In this document: piece after piece, positions 36,362 through 46,980 of the stretch
How positions within the stretch are numbered: the first letter of the stretch is position 1
Layout of the letters: every line of letters starts with the position of its first letter
Assembly: GCF_029960815.1 (NCBI RefSeq)
Contig: NZ_JASBRE010000013.1
Span: forward strand, 1 to 64,000
Reading direction: 5' to 3'
Source: Pseudomonas sp. AL03
Lineage (GTDB): Bacteria; Pseudomonadota; Gammaproteobacteria; Pseudomonadales; Pseudomonadaceae
DNA: 64,000 nt
The notes under the pieces: model-generated
What the model saw: only the letters and a program-made list of their open reading frames with translations
The model's database searches: none
Told to the model about the DNA's origin: nothing
Made by a program: the position numbers and the translations under genes

Positions 36362-36380
36362 GTTATTGAGTGTTCTGCCT

Positions 36381-36653
36381 TCAGGCATAGCTCCTGAGGG
36401 CGACTGGCGGAATGAAAGCCTCAAGCTCATCTTCCACCGCTTCGATAATTCGCTCTACATCAGCAGCATTCATGACCGTCGCGCAAGGAATACCCGCGAT
36501 GGCGATCATGGTCTCGCCACTGGCACGGTCAAATAGACGGGCAATCATGCTGCCCGGCGCGTCCATGCTCGCCTCGAAACCCATAGGATGAAAATGCCAG
36601 CGCATCAGCTGGCAGGCGTTTGGGAAGGTGACTTTACTGAACCCTTTATTCAT
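36381..36653 (-). CDS. DUF1652-family small protein
   Basis: A 90-residue protein common in Pseudomonas. The segment RWHFHPMGFEASMDAPGSMIARLFDRASGETMIAIAGIP is characteristic of DUF1652. No signal peptide, no known activity. It is convergent with the helicase and shares the terminator. Its promoter would lie in 36654-36917, in which I see no other convincing gene. Confidence 0.75.
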   Translation of the reverse strand: MNKGFSKVTFPNACQLMRWHFHPMGFEASMDAPGSMIARLFDRASGETMIAIAGIPCATVMNAADVERIIEAVEDELEAFIPPVALRSYA

Positions 36654-36917
36654 GTGTTGCCCGCCTTATTCATCGAGCGCTTCCTTTAGCTCATGTTAGG
36701 AGGGAAGAGCCTTCAATGGCTCAACCGGTGACTGCCTTTAAAAGTAGCATCCAGATGTGAAACTAATGTGGATTTTTCAGTCCGTTTAGCGATTGCTTCA
36801 GTTTTTTTGATGCAGGTCACGAGAACGGTGGGTTTCCGGCAGTTGGTTACCACTGGTTGGCCATTGAAGCTGACGCAGAACTTCGGCAAGCTCGGCTTTT
36901 TTCTCGCCGAGTCCTTT

Positions 36918-37733
36918 ATGCAAGCCGATGATGATGGTCCGCTGCAAACCCAGGCCACGGGCGACACAGTGATGCGTTATCACTTGCGTTGGAAACACCG
37001 GGATCTGGACGGGGTCATGGCGCTCTATCACCCAGAGATTCAGTACAGCGATTTTTTCCAGAACCGTGTGATGGGCCTGCCTGAATTACGTGAGTACGTG
37101 CGCAGCAGCATGCCTCGAGATCCCGATGAAGCCCTGGAGCACTCGGACCGTATTCGCCTGGACGGCAACACGGCGTTCATTCAGTACCGCATCACCCTTC
37201 GCGGCGGTGAAGGCCTGGTGTCGTTCCGGGCCAGCGAGGCGATTACCGTCCGTGACGGACTGATCTGGCGGGTCAACGAGTACGCCTCGCTGGTGCATGA
37301 GCAGCCCGTCAGCAAAGCCGCCAGCAGCCAACGCCCAGCGGTCAGTCGGCTCGGGCTGTCTGCGCGCCAGCTGAGTTTCATGGCTGAAGACTTGCAGCAG
37401 TATTTTCAGCGCCAGCAGCCTTATCTCGATCCCGAACTTGACCTGCAACGGGTGGCGAACGAGTGCGGGTACAGCCGCAATCAGATTTCCTATTTGCTGA
37501 ATCAGGTGCTTGGCCAGAGCTTTTATCGATACGTCAACCAGGCGCGCCTGCAGCATTTGCTCGCGGCACTGGAGAGCGCCACGCTGCCACTGCGTATTGA
37601 CGAACTGGCGTTTGCCGCCGGGTTCAATTCGCTGTCGGCGTTCTATAGCTGCTTCCGTCAGCACACCGGCCAGTCGCCCAAGGCCTACGTAAAACAAATT
37701 TCTTTGCGTGCACGCGCGCAAGACAGCCTCTAA
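36918..37733 (+). CDS. AraC-family regulator with N-terminal NTF2/SnoaL-like domain
   Basis: About 271 residues. Residues 10-125 look like a SnoaL/NTF2 alpha+beta barrel (TVMRYHLRWKHRDLDGVMALYHPEIQYSDFFQN), a fold that binds small ligands. The C-terminal AraC-type double HTH (LQRVANECGYSRNQISYLLNQVLGQSFYRYVNQAR, then FAAGFNSLSAFYSCFRQHTGQSPKAYV) is clear. The ATG at 36918 starts just before the NTF2 domain; an in-frame start 50 codons earlier would add a non-conserved stretch. It leads the amine-catabolism cluster and probably regulates it. The ligand is inferred to be an amine or aldehyde. Confidence 0.8.
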   Translation: MQADDDGPLQTQATGDTVMRYHLRWKHRDLDGVMALYHPEIQYSDFFQNRVMGLPELREYVRSSMPRDPDEALEHSDRIRLDGNTAFIQYRITLRGGEGLVSFRASEAITVRDGLIWRVNEYASLVHEQPVSKAASSQRPAVSRLGLSARQLSFMAEDLQQYFQRQQPYLDPELDLQRVANECGYSRNQISYLLNQVLGQSFYRYVNQARLQHLLAALESATLPLRIDELAFAAGFNSLSAFYSCFRQHTGQSPKAYVKQISLRARAQDSL

Positions 37734-37783
37734 GTCCACGCACTAGGATCGACGCCATCGAAGTTTGAGTGGCGGAGTCTTGC

Positions 37784-39187
37784 ATGCCGGCGTGGCGCAC
37801 TATCAGTTTGTGGATGGATCAACTCGACGAGCCATTATTGGCGCGTCCCTCGTTGGAACAGGATCTGGACGTCGACGTCGCCATTATTGGCGCGGGGTAC
37901 ACCGGGCTCTGGACCGCGTACTACCTCAAGCGCCTGGCGCCTGACCTGAGCATCGCCATCGTTGAAGCGCAAACCGCCGGTTTCGGAGCCTCGGGGCGTA
38001 ACGGCGGCTGGCTGATGGGCAATGTGCTGGGCGAAGACCGCTTGCTCGCCGACTTGCCGCCCGAACAGCGCCGAGCTTCTTTCGATCTGCTGCACGGCAT
38101 CCCGGATGAAGTAGGGACAGTCCTCGAACGTGAAGGTATCGACTGCGATTACCGCAAAGGCGGGGCGCTGTATTGCGCCGCACGCTATCCAGAGCAGGAA
38201 GCCAGTCTTCGGCACTCTCTCGACAAGCTCTACAGCCAGGGATTGACCGAAAGCGATTACCGCTGGCTCAGCCCCGAGCAGTTGGCGCAACAGATCAGAA
38301 TCGCCAAACCTTATGGCGGTATCTATGCACCGCACGTCGCGACCATTCACCCGGCAAAGTTGGTGCGAGGTCTGGCTCGGACGGTGGAGAAAATGGGTGT
38401 CAGGATTTACGAGAACAGCCCGGTCACCCAATGGCAATCGGGTGGCCTGCGCACGGCGAAAGCCTCGGTTCGCAGCCGCTGGATCGTACCGGCGGTAGAA
38501 GGTTACTCGGTCACCTTGCCGCCTTTGGGACGTTATCAGTTGCCGGTGCAAAGCTTGATAGTGGCCACCGAGCCGCTATCCGCTGCCACGTGGGATGAAA
38601 TCGGCCTGAGTCGCGGCCAGGCCTTCAGCGAAAGTAGCCGCCAAGTCACTTATGGTCAGCGCACGGCTGACAACCGTTTGGTGTTTGGTGCCCGGGGCGG
38701 TTATCAGTTCGCTGGCAAGTTACGCCATGACTTTGACCTGAGCACCAGCGAAGTGGAGCTGCGGCGTTATCTGTTTGGCGAGCTCTTCCCGCAACTCAAG
38801 AACGTGCGGATTACCCATGCCTGGGGCGGCAATCTGGGGATGTCCCGGCGTTTCAAGCCGCACATGCTTTGCGATCAAGCGAGCGGCATCGCGATTTCCG
38901 GCGGCTATGGCGGGGAGGGCGTTGGTGCCAGCAACTTGGGCAGCCGGACCCTGGCGGATCTGATTCTGCAGCGCGACACCGAGCGGGTTCGCCAGCCGTG
39001 GGTCATCCAGGGTGGTCTCGACGCGCTCAGGGCGTGGGAGCCGGAGCCCTGTCGCTGGCTTGGTTACAACGCGATCATCCGCAGCTTCGTCCACGAAGAC
39101 CAGACCCTGGCCAACCCGGCCACCGCACCCTGGCGTCGCAAACTGGCCAGCGGTATTGCCGGCTTCATGGAAGGTTTCATGCAGTAA
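37784..39187 (+). CDS. FAD-dependent amine oxidoreductase (DAO family)
   Basis: A 467-residue flavoprotein of the D-amino-acid oxidase/glycine oxidase superfamily, similar to gamma-glutamylputrescine oxidases. The FAD Rossmann motif DVAIIGAGYTGLWTAYYLKRL is followed by EAQTAGFGASGRNGGW, a hallmark of this group. The ATG at 37784 has a GGAG site; a GTG five codons upstream is possible. It follows the regulator by 50 bp and precedes the cupin and polyamine-binding protein, so it likely oxidises an amine taken up by that system. Exact substrate is unproved. Confidence 0.85.
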   Translation: MPAWRTISLWMDQLDEPLLARPSLEQDLDVDVAIIGAGYTGLWTAYYLKRLAPDLSIAIVEAQTAGFGASGRNGGWLMGNVLGEDRLLADLPPEQRRASFDLLHGIPDEVGTVLEREGIDCDYRKGGALYCAARYPEQEASLRHSLDKLYSQGLTESDYRWLSPEQLAQQIRIAKPYGGIYAPHVATIHPAKLVRGLARTVEKMGVRIYENSPVTQWQSGGLRTAKASVRSRWIVPAVEGYSVTLPPLGRYQLPVQSLIVATEPLSAATWDEIGLSRGQAFSESSRQVTYGQRTADNRLVFGARGGYQFAGKLRHDFDLSTSEVELRRYLFGELFPQLKNVRITHAWGGNLGMSRRFKPHMLCDQASGIAISGGYGGEGVGASNLGSRTLADLILQRDTERVRQPWVIQGGLDALRAWEPEPCRWLGYNAIIRSFVHEDQTLANPATAPWRRKLASGIAGFMEGFMQ

Positions 39188-39230
39188 AGGGCGCGCTCTT
39201 CATCTATAGGCTCAATCGACAGGTACTCCC

Positions 39231-39572
39231 ATGAGCATCACGCAATTCAAGAACACCGCAACCCTGAAGCTGGACGCGTCAAACCCGGTCGCCGTCCCGC
39301 TGGGCATACCCGTGGCGGTGGCCTCGACCACCAGCGTTGAGCGCGACGATGGCGTCGAAACCGGCATCTGGGAATGCACACCCGGACGCTGGCGGCGACA
39401 GATCGTCGCCCAGGAGTTCTGTCACGTCATCCAGGGACGCTGCACCTTTACCCCGGATGACGGTGAAACCCTGCACATAGAAGCCGGCGATGCACTGATG
39501 TTGCCAGCCAACAGCCTCGGCATCTGGGATATCCAGGAAACCGTGCGCAAGACCTACGTTTTGATTTTTTGA
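39231..39572 (+). CDS. Small cupin (DUF861/EutQ-like)
   Basis: A 113-residue single-domain cupin. GIWECTPGRWRRQIVAQEFCHVIQGRCTFTPDDGETLHIEAGDALMLPANSLGIWDI includes the typical beta-barrel pattern; the usual metal ligands are only partly present. Such proteins accompany amine and amino-acid oxidases and may modify or bind the substrate. It lies 43 bp behind the FAD enzyme on the same strand. Confidence 0.78.
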   Translation: MSITQFKNTATLKLDASNPVAVPLGIPVAVASTTSVERDDGVETGIWECTPGRWRRQIVAQEFCHVIQGRCTFTPDDGETLHIEAGDALMLPANSLGIWDIQETVRKTYVLIF

Positions 39573-39602
39573 TCCTCTGATTGCCTGCCAGCTCTCCAAT
39601 AA

Positions 39603-40718
<1,116 letters not shown>

Positions 40719-40810
40719 GGGTTCATATTTTGTAGTCATTGGGTGCCCGTCGGGTCGACTGGCACGCTGTAGATTCCAGGCCTCCTTTCGATGGATCAGG
40801 AGGCAATGGA

Positions 40811-41269
40811 ATGCCTGTTTATACAAACGCGGGCCAGCTACGCGTTGGTCGCTTCTCTGAGTCAGGGCGTATTTATCTGCTAACGGTTGTCGTTGATCAG
40901 CGACAGCCGTTTTTTGCTGATTACCGATTGGGGAGGTTGGTTATTCAGCAATTGCGTATGGCGCAGGAGGAAGGTTGGGCCGATTTTTTGACGTGGGTTG
41001 TGATGCCGGATCATATGCACTGCCTGGTACAGCTGCACGACAAGACGCTGGCGGAGCTGATGTGCCGAATAAAATCCCGGAGCAGCTTGGCGGTCAATCA
41101 GGCGTTAGGGCGGCGAGGGCGCCTCTGGCAAAAGGGGTATCACGATCGTGCTGTTCGACGGGAGGAGGACGTGAAGGATCTTGCTCGATATGTCGTGGCC
41201 AACCCAATACGAGCAGGACTGGTGACACGCGTTCATGACTACCCACTTTGGGATGCGTGTTGGTTGTGA
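40811..41269 (+). CDS. REP-associated tyrosine transposase (RAYT)
   Basis: A 152-residue Y1-type transposase-like protein. The metal-binding H-x-H motif is in VVMPDHMHCLV, and the catalytic Tyr with its C-terminal motif is in ARYVVANPIRAGLV. A REP pair lies directly behind the gene at 41277-41393, the usual arrangement. RAYT proteins are thought to mobilise REP/REPIN sequences but do not move themselves. The ATG at 40811 has an AGGAGG element upstream. In-frame upstream codons have no support. Confidence 0.88.
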   Translation: MPVYTNAGQLRVGRFSESGRIYLLTVVVDQRQPFFADYRLGRLVIQQLRMAQEEGWADFLTWVVMPDHMHCLVQLHDKTLAELMCRIKSRSSLAVNQALGRRGRLWQKGYHDRAVRREEDVKDLARYVVANPIRAGLVTRVHDYPLWDACWL

Positions 41270-41276
41270 GTATCTG

Positions 41277-41393
41277 ACGACTGCTTCGCAGCCGAACGCA
41301 GCCTCGCGGGCTCGGCAGCTGCTACAGGTTTCGCGTACGCCGCAATCCTTGTAGCAGCTGGCGCAGCCTGCGTTCGGCTGCGAAGCAGTCGCC
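41277..41393. repeat. Inverted REP pair (REPIN) behind the RAYT gene
   Basis: Two REP units in opposite orientation, 41277-41328 (ACTGCTTCGCAGCCGAACGC type) and 41348-41393 (its reverse complement, GCAGCTGGCGCAGCCTGCG type), each able to fold. The left copy is more diverged (CCTCGCGGGCTCGGCAGC). The same family occurs at 48351 and 51514. Confidence 0.85.
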
Positions 41394-41750
41394 AAGATTT
41401 CAAGCCTTCTACAAATCCGTCTGATATCAATCCACTGGCACTCATATTGATAAGTCCGAAAAAGTGAGACGCCCTCGTCAAAAAAAACTTACCCATATTT
41501 AATATTTAAATACGTAATTGTCAGACAACTAGTCCGAAACCCTCAACTTAAAACAATATTTCGACAGCACAGTCATTGTTTCCGGGTACTTGCTGGAACA
41601 TCACAATTTGACGTCAAAAAAAATGTAGACGTTTGATTTCAAATTGTGTCAGTTTTCTTTCGCCTTCATTGGGCGAGTGATAGGACGATCTCGCCAGAGA
41701 TTGTCGCTATCTAAAAAAACTGTTCCATAGCAAAACAAGGAAGTGTGTTT
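41394..41750 (+). promoter_or_regulatory. aprA promoter and leader with long inverted repeat
   Basis: An AT-rich 357-bp stretch upstream of aprA, containing ATATTTAATATTTAAATA and other low-melting runs. A 10-bp perfect inverted repeat, CACAATTTGA (41602-41611) / TCAAATTGTG (41639-41648), lies about 105-150 bp before the start codon. The ribosome site AAGGAAG sits in CAAGGAAG, which resembles the A-N-GGA core bound by RsmA/RsmE. That would fit known Gac/Rsm control of exoprotease genes. Operator and RsmA binding are inferred. Confidence 0.45.
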
Positions 41751-43208
41751 ATGTCGAAAGTAAAAAACAACGCTATTGATTCCGCCGAACAGGCGTTTCA
41801 GCCACTGCACGCATTGGCGGCCTCCAGTTCTGCGTTCAACCAGATCAATAGCTTCAGCCATCAATATGATCGGGGTGGCAACCTCACGGTCAATGGCAAA
41901 CCCTCCTTCTCCGTCGACCAGGCAGCGACCCAATTGCTGCGCGATGGCGCTGCCTACCAGGACAAGGACGGCAGCGGCAAAATCGAACTCACCTACACGT
42001 TCCTGACCTCGGCCTCGTCGAGCACCATGAACAAGCACGGGATTACCGGGTTCAGCCAGTTCAGTACCCAGCAGAAAGGCCAGGCGGTGCTGGCCATGCA
42101 ATCCTGGGCCGACGTGGCCAATGTCACATTCACCGATAAGGCCACGGGCGGCGACGGTCACATGACTTTCGGCAACTACAGCGGCGGCCAGGATGGTGCG
42201 GCGGCCTTCGCCTATCTGCCTGGCACGGGCGCGGGTTATGACGGTACTTCCTGGTACCTGACCAACAGCAGCTACACGCCAAACAAGACGCCGGACCTGA
42301 ACAATTACGGCCGGCAGACCCTGACCCACGAAATCGGTCACACCCTGGGCCTGGCCCACCCTGGCGACTACAACGCCGGCGAGGGCGCTCCGACCTACAA
42401 CGACGCTTCCTACGGGCAAGACACCCGCGGTTACAGCGTCATGAGCTACTGGAGTGAAAGCAATACCAATCAGAACTTCAGCAAGGGCGGCGTCGAAGCC
42501 TATTCGTCAGGTCCGCTGATGGACGATATCGCGGCCATCCAGAAGCTCTACGGTGCCAACACCACCACCCGTACCGGTGACACCACTTACGGCTTCAACT
42601 CCAACGCCGGTCGCGACTTCCTGAGCGCGTCTTCGTCGTCGGACAAGGTTGTGTTTTCGGTGTGGGATGCGGGCGGCAAGGACACGCTGGACTTCTCCGG
42701 TTTTACCCAAAACCAGAAGATCAACCTCAATGAAGCCTCGTTTTCCGACGTTGGCGGCTTGGTGGGTAACGTGTCCATCGCCAAGGGCGTCACCCTCGAG
42801 AATGCCATCGGCGGTTCGGGCAACGACCTGCTGATCGGCAACAGCGTGTCCAACGAACTGAAAGGCGGTGCCGGTAACGACATCCTCTTCGGCGCGGGCG
42901 GTGCGGACAAACTGTGGGGTGGCGCCGGTTCGGACACCTTCGTGTTCGCGGCCAGCAGCGATTCCAAACCGGGTGCCGTTGACCAGATCCTCGATTTTGT
43001 CAGCGGCCTGGACAAGATCGACCTGACCGGCATCACCAAAGGCGCAGGCCTGCACTTCGTGAACTCGTTCACTGGTGCCGCAGGCGATGCGGTGTTGACC
43101 TCTTCGGGCGGCAACAGCCTGTTGTCGGTGGACTTCTCCGGGCACGGCGTGGCTGATTTCCTGGTCAGCACTGTGGGCCAGGCGGCTTACTCCGACATCG
43201 CTGCGTGA
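41751..43208 (+). CDS. aprA: Serralysin-family extracellular metalloprotease (alkaline protease)
   Basis: A 485-residue secreted zinc protease, also known as AprX. The zinc motif [13 protein letters not shown] and the Met-turn SVMSY are intact, followed by RTX-type Gly/Asp repeats ([30 protein letters not shown]) that bind calcium, and a C-terminal type I secretion signal region ending [11 protein letters not shown]. There is no N-terminal Sec signal, as expected. The ATG at 41751 has AAGGAAG upstream; a GTG two codons earlier is in frame. First gene of the exoenzyme locus; exported by AprDEF. It causes milk spoilage and insect or nematode damage in relatives. Confidence 0.94.
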   Translation: MSKVKNNAIDSAEQAFQPLHALAASSSAFNQINSFSHQYDRGGNLTVNGKPSFSVDQAATQLLRDGAAYQDKDGSGKIELTYTFLTSASSSTMNKHGITGFSQFSTQQKGQAVLAMQSWADVANVTFTDKATGGDGHMTFGNYSGGQDGAAAFAYLPGTGAGYDGTSWYLTNSSYTPNKTPDLNNYGRQTLTHEIGHTLGLAHPGDYNAGEGAPTYNDASYGQDTRGYSVMSYWSESNTNQNFSKGGVEAYSSGPLMDDIAAIQKLYGANTTTRTGDTTYGFNSNAGRDFLSASSSSDKVVFSVWDAGGKDTLDFSGFTQNQKINLNEASFSDVGGLVGNVSIAKGVTLENAIGGSGNDLLIGNSVSNELKGGAGNDILFGAGGADKLWGGAGSDTFVFAASSDSKPGAVDQILDFVSGLDKIDLTGITKGAGLHFVNSFTGAAGDAVLTSSGGNSLLSVDFSGHGVADFLVSTVGQAAYSDIAA

Positions 43209-43227
43209 TGTGAGGTGAAAAAGGAGG

Positions 43228-43245
43228 GCAGCGCAGATGCGCTGC
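43228..43245 (+). terminator. Hairpin between aprA and inh (attenuator-like)
   Basis: Perfect 8-bp stem GCAGCGCA / TGCGCTGC with a GA loop, 20 bp after the aprA stop, without a U-tract. It could protect the aprA mRNA 3' end or reduce read-through into the inhibitor gene. Confidence 0.5.
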
Positions 43246-43276
43246 TCTCTGCCCCTTGAGATGAGTAAAGCGCCTT

Positions 43277-43699
43277 ATGATCCATAACGGCTTCACCTGC
43301 AGAGCAACCGTGTGGCTACTGGCGACGTTCATGATGATTTTTGGAGATTTAGCCATGGCGAGCAGCCTGAAATTAGCAGACCCCTCGGAACTGGCCGGCA
43401 AATGGCTGGCGACCCTGATCGCCAAAGAGGACGCGCCAGCGTCCCAAGCGTTGCAGGACAAACCGTCTAACGTCTGCACCCTCGACCTTCAAGCGAACCA
43501 GACCCTGGGTGAGGGCGCCGAGTGCCTGAGCGCCTGGCTGGGCGAGCAAACAATCGGGTGGTTTACGGAGCCTGACGGCATCGCAATCACTGGGCCTGAA
43601 GGCTCAAAAGTGCTGTTTTTAAGCCGGCATCGTGATGGGTTTTATCAAAGCACGTTGAAATCCGGGTTGACCATTACGCTCCAGCGAGAAGTGCATTAA
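43277..43699 (+). CDS. inh: Alkaline protease inhibitor (I38 family)
   Basis: A 140-residue periplasmic inhibitor (AprI/Inh). Signal peptide about residues 1-28 ends at LAMA-SS, exposing the mature N-terminus SSLKLADPSELAGKW, whose first residues insert into the AprA active site in known structures. A Cys pair (CTLDLQANQTLGEGAEC) gives the expected disulfide. It sits between aprA and the exporter, as in other Pseudomonas. Confidence 0.9.
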   Translation: MIHNGFTCRATVWLLATFMMIFGDLAMASSLKLADPSELAGKWLATLIAKEDAPASQALQDKPSNVCTLDLQANQTLGEGAECLSAWLGEQTIGWFTEPDGIAITGPEGSKVLFLSRHRDGFYQSTLKSGLTITLQREVH

Positions 43700-43749
43700 G
43701 TCCAACGACCGTCAACAGCGTTATATGCCGCAGATCAATAATCGAAGCG

Positions 43750-43834
43750 CTTTGTCGACGACAAAGAGTTGTTATTGAAGTGCAAGCGGCACTTGCAAAA
43801 AAAGATTAAACAGACCTCGCCAGGTATGGCGAGG
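43750..43834 (+). promoter_or_regulatory. Two hairpins in the inh-aprD gap
   Basis: CTTTGTCG-A-CGACAAAG (43750-43766) and CCTCGCCA-GGTA-TGGCGAGG (43815-43834) are perfect stems in a 157-bp intergenic region. No clear U-tract follows either, so they may act as mRNA processing or stability elements that set the dose of exporter relative to protease. A third, weaker structure lies between them. Confidence 0.4.
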
Positions 43835-43856
43835 GATAACACCTCAGGAAGAACCC

Positions 43857-45632
43857 ATGAAGATGGCAAAGAGCCCGGCCACCGCACCTTTAATCAAGGC
43901 CCTGGGCGACTATAAGAGCATCCTGATCAGCGTCGGTTGTTTTACCGCATTGATTAACGTGCTGATGCTGGTTCCGTCGATTTACATGCTCCAGGTCTAT
44001 GACCGCGTATTGTCGTCGCAAAACGAAACAACGCTGGCCATGTTGTCATTAATGGTCGTCGGGTTCTTTGCCTTCATTGGCTTGCTGGAGATTGTGCGCA
44101 GCTTCATCGTCATTCGCATCGGCAGCCAATTGGAGCGCCGCTTCAATTTGCGGGTCTATCAGGCCGCCTTCGAGCGCAACCTGTTCAAGGGCGAAGGCAA
44201 CGCCGGACAGTCGTTGGGGGACCTGACCCATATTCGTCAGTTCGTTACCGGCCCGGCATTGTTTGCCTTCTTCGATGCGCCGTGGTTTCCGGTCTATCTG
44301 TTCGTGATCTACCTGTTCGATGTCTGGCTCGGCGTGTTCGCGACGGTGGGCGCGGTGCTGTTGATTGGCCTTGCTTGCCTCAACGAGACCCTGACCAAAA
44401 AGCCCTTGGGCGAAGCGGCAGGGTTTTCCCAGAAATCCAGCCAACTGGCCACCAGTCACCTGCACAATGCCGAAACCATTCAAGCCATGGGCATGCTCGG
44501 GGCGTTGCGTAAACGTTGGTTCCAGGTTCATTCACGTTTCCTCGGCCTGCAGAATCAGGCCAGTGACACCGGTGCCGTCATCAGCTCCCTGAGCAAAACC
44601 CTGCGGCTGTGCCTGCAATCGCTGGTGCTGGGTCTTGGCGCCTTGCTGGTGATCAAGGGTGATATGACAGCCGGGATGATGATCGCCGGTTCCATCCTGA
44701 TGGGACGCGTCCTGAGCCCTATCGATCAGTTGATCGCCGTGTGGAAACAGTGGAGCGGCGCCAAACTTGCCTACCGTCGTCTCGACGCCTTGCTGCAAGC
44801 CTATCCGCCCAGTGACGAAGCCATGGCGCTACCCGCGCCCAAAGGCCAGATCAGCTTCGAGCAAGTCAGTGCCGGCCCGCCGGGGCAACGCGCGGCGACC
44901 CTGCACCTAGTCAATTTCAGCCTCAGCGCGGGAGAAGTGATGGGGGTGCTCGGCGCTTCCGGTTCCGGTAAGTCGACGCTGGCCCGGGTGCTGGTTGGCG
45001 TCTGGCCAACGCTTGGCGGGACGGTGCGGCTCGACGGCGCGGACATTCATCGCTGGAACCGCGACGACCTCGGCCCCTACATCGGTTATCTGCCGCAAGA
45101 CATCGAACTGTTCAGTGGCAGCATCGCCGAAAACATCGCCCGGTTTCGCGCGGCGGATCCGCAAAAAGTCGTTGAAGCAGCGCAGCAGGCCGGCGTTCAC
45201 GAACTGATCCTGCGCATGCCTCAGGGCTATGACACTGTGCTCGGCGAGGACGGCAGTGGACTGTCCGGTGGTCAAAAACAGCGTGTGGCCCTGGCGCGCG
45301 CCCTGTATGGCAATCCGAGTCTGGTGGTGCTGGATGAACCCAACTCCAACCTCGACACCGTAGGCGAATCGGCACTGGCTGGCGCCATTGCACACCTGAA
45401 AGCCCGGGGCACCAGCGTGATTCTGGTCACCCATCGCTCTTCGGCGCTGGCCCAAGCCGACAAATTGCTGGTGCTCAGCGAAGGGCGTTTGCAGGCCTTC
45501 GGCCCGAGCCAAGAGGTGCTCAAGGCACTCTCTGGTGCCCAGGAACAACAACGTGAAAAAGCGGCGCCGGCACCGGGCGGGCTTAGCATGAGTCGGCAGT
45601 ATCAGGCCTCCACAGGGAATTCGGGTGTATGA
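43857..45632 (+). CDS. aprD: Type I secretion ABC transporter (permease-ATPase)
   Basis: A 591-residue inner-membrane exporter of the PrtD/HasD type. The N-terminal membrane domain (GCFTALINVLMLVPSIYMLQVYDRVL start) is followed by the ATPase with Walker A GASGSGKST, signature LSGGQKQR, Walker B VVLDEPNSNLD and the His-loop TH-R-S. The ATG at 43857 has an AGGA site. It overlaps aprE by four bases (ATGA). Confidence 0.94.
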   Translation: MKMAKSPATAPLIKALGDYKSILISVGCFTALINVLMLVPSIYMLQVYDRVLSSQNETTLAMLSLMVVGFFAFIGLLEIVRSFIVIRIGSQLERRFNLRVYQAAFERNLFKGEGNAGQSLGDLTHIRQFVTGPALFAFFDAPWFPVYLFVIYLFDVWLGVFATVGAVLLIGLACLNETLTKKPLGEAAGFSQKSSQLATSHLHNAETIQAMGMLGALRKRWFQVHSRFLGLQNQASDTGAVISSLSKTLRLCLQSLVLGLGALLVIKGDMTAGMMIAGSILMGRVLSPIDQLIAVWKQWSGAKLAYRRLDALLQAYPPSDEAMALPAPKGQISFEQVSAGPPGQRAATLHLVNFSLSAGEVMGVLGASGSGKSTLARVLVGVWPTLGGTVRLDGADIHRWNRDDLGPYIGYLPQDIELFSGSIAENIARFRAADPQKVVEAAQQAGVHELILRMPQGYDTVLGEDGSGLSGGQKQRVALARALYGNPSLVVLDEPNSNLDTVGESALAGAIAHLKARGTSVILVTHRSSALAQADKLLVLSEGRLQAFGPSQEVLKALSGAQEQQREKAAPAPGGLSMSRQYQASTGNSGV

Positions 45633-46978
45633 GCAGCGCACAGATGGACAGTCAAAACGAAGCGACCATGGAGCACGACTACATCGCTGAACGCCCTGAA
45701 CGCGACGCGGGATTTTTCGCGCGCATGGGCTGGATACTGGCGATCGTCGGCGCCGGAAGTTTCTTCACGTGGGCCAGTCTCGCGCCTCTTGACCAAGGCA
45801 TTCCCGTGCAAGGCACGGTCGTGGTGTCGGGCAAACGCAAAGCCGTGCAATCGATGAGCAGTGGCGTGGTCAGCCAGATTCTGGTGCGCGAGGGCCAAGT
45901 GGTAAAGCAGGGCCAGCCTTTGTTCCAGCTCGACCAGACGCAAGTCGCCGCTGACGTGCAATCACTGCAAGCGCAATACCGCATGGCCTGGGCCAGTCTG
46001 GCACGGTGGCAGAGTGAACGGGACAACCTCAAGCAGGTGAGTTTCCCCACTGAACTGAGCAACGATCCCGACCCACGCCTGGCACTGGTCCTCGAAGGCC
46101 AGCGGCAGTTGTTCAGCAGTCGCCGTGAAGCGTTTTCCCGCGAACAGGCCGCCTTGCGCGCCAGCATCGAAGGCGCCAGCGCGCAACTGGCGGGCATGCG
46201 CCGCGCCCGCACTGACCTGACTGCCCAGGCCAGCTCTCTGCAACAACAACTGAGTAACCTTCAGCCCTTGGCAGATAACGGCTACATCCCGCGCAATCGG
46301 TTGATGGAGTACCAGCGTCAGCTGTCGCAAGTTCAGCAACAATTGGCGGAAAACACCGGCGAAAGCGGCCAGGTAGAGCAGGGCATTCTCGAATCGCGGC
46401 TGAAACTGCAGCAGCACATCGAGGAATACCAGAAAGAAGTCCGCACCCAACTGGCCGATGCGCAATTGAAAAGCGTGACGCTGGAAGAGCAACTGACCTC
46501 CGCCGGGTTCGACCTGCAACACAGCGAGATCATCGCCACGGCCGATGGCATCGCGGTCAACCTCGGGGTTCACACCGTGGGCGCGGTGGTGCGTCAGGGC
46601 GAAACCCTGCTGGAGATCGTGCCTCAGGGGACGAGTCTGGAGGTGGAAGGGCACCTGCCAGTCAACCTGGTCGACAAGGTCGGCACGCACTTGCCGGTGG
46701 ACATTCTGTTCACGGCGTTCAACCAGAGCCGCACGCCGCGCGTGCCCGGCGAAGTCAGCCTGATCTCCGCCGACCAGATGATCGACGAAAAAACCGGTGC
46801 GCCGTATTACGTGCTGCGCAGCAGCGTCAGCGATCAGGCCATGGAAAAACTCAACGGCCTTGTGATCAAGCCCGGCATGCCAGCGGAAATGTTCGTGCGC
46901 ACCGGTGAACGTTCACTCCTCAACTATTTGTTCAAACCGCTGCTCGACCGGGCAGGCTCCGCGTTGACCGAGGAATAA
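45629..46978 (+). CDS. aprE: Type I secretion membrane fusion protein (HlyD family)
   Basis: A 449-residue adaptor between AprD and AprF. A single N-terminal membrane helix (GWILAIVGAGSFFTWASLAPL) is followed by the lipoyl half-motif GTVVVSGKRKAVQSMSSGVV and a long coiled-coil hairpin (about 90-290), then the second half-motif and beta barrel. Starts by overlapping aprD and ends two bases before aprF, so translation is coupled. Confidence 0.93.
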   Translation: MSSAQMDSQNEATMEHDYIAERPERDAGFFARMGWILAIVGAGSFFTWASLAPLDQGIPVQGTVVVSGKRKAVQSMSSGVVSQILVREGQVVKQGQPLFQLDQTQVAADVQSLQAQYRMAWASLARWQSERDNLKQVSFPTELSNDPDPRLALVLEGQRQLFSSRREAFSREQAALRASIEGASAQLAGMRRARTDLTAQASSLQQQLSNLQPLADNGYIPRNRLMEYQRQLSQVQQQLAENTGESGQVEQGILESRLKLQQHIEEYQKEVRTQLADAQLKSVTLEEQLTSAGFDLQHSEIIATADGIAVNLGVHTVGAVVRQGETLLEIVPQGTSLEVEGHLPVNLVDKVGTHLPVDILFTAFNQSRTPRVPGEVSLISADQMIDEKTGAPYYVLRSSVSDQAMEKLNGLVIKPGMPAEMFVRTGERSLLNYLFKPLLDRAGSALTEE

Positions 46979-46980
46979 GG

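Noticed and set aside
36654..36917. Minus-strand frames between DUF1652 and the AraC-type gene
   Set aside because: Short frames with Lys/Glu-rich stretches but no ribosome site or family match; treated as non-coding.
41277..41393. Considered as a small CRISPR-like repeat array
   Set aside because: Only two units in inverted orientation, no regular spacers, and the sequence is a REP family linked to the RAYT gene.
42507..43171. Minus-strand frames opposite the aprA repeat region
   Set aside because: Repetitive Gly/Asp codons on the plus strand create long open antisense frames; not genes.
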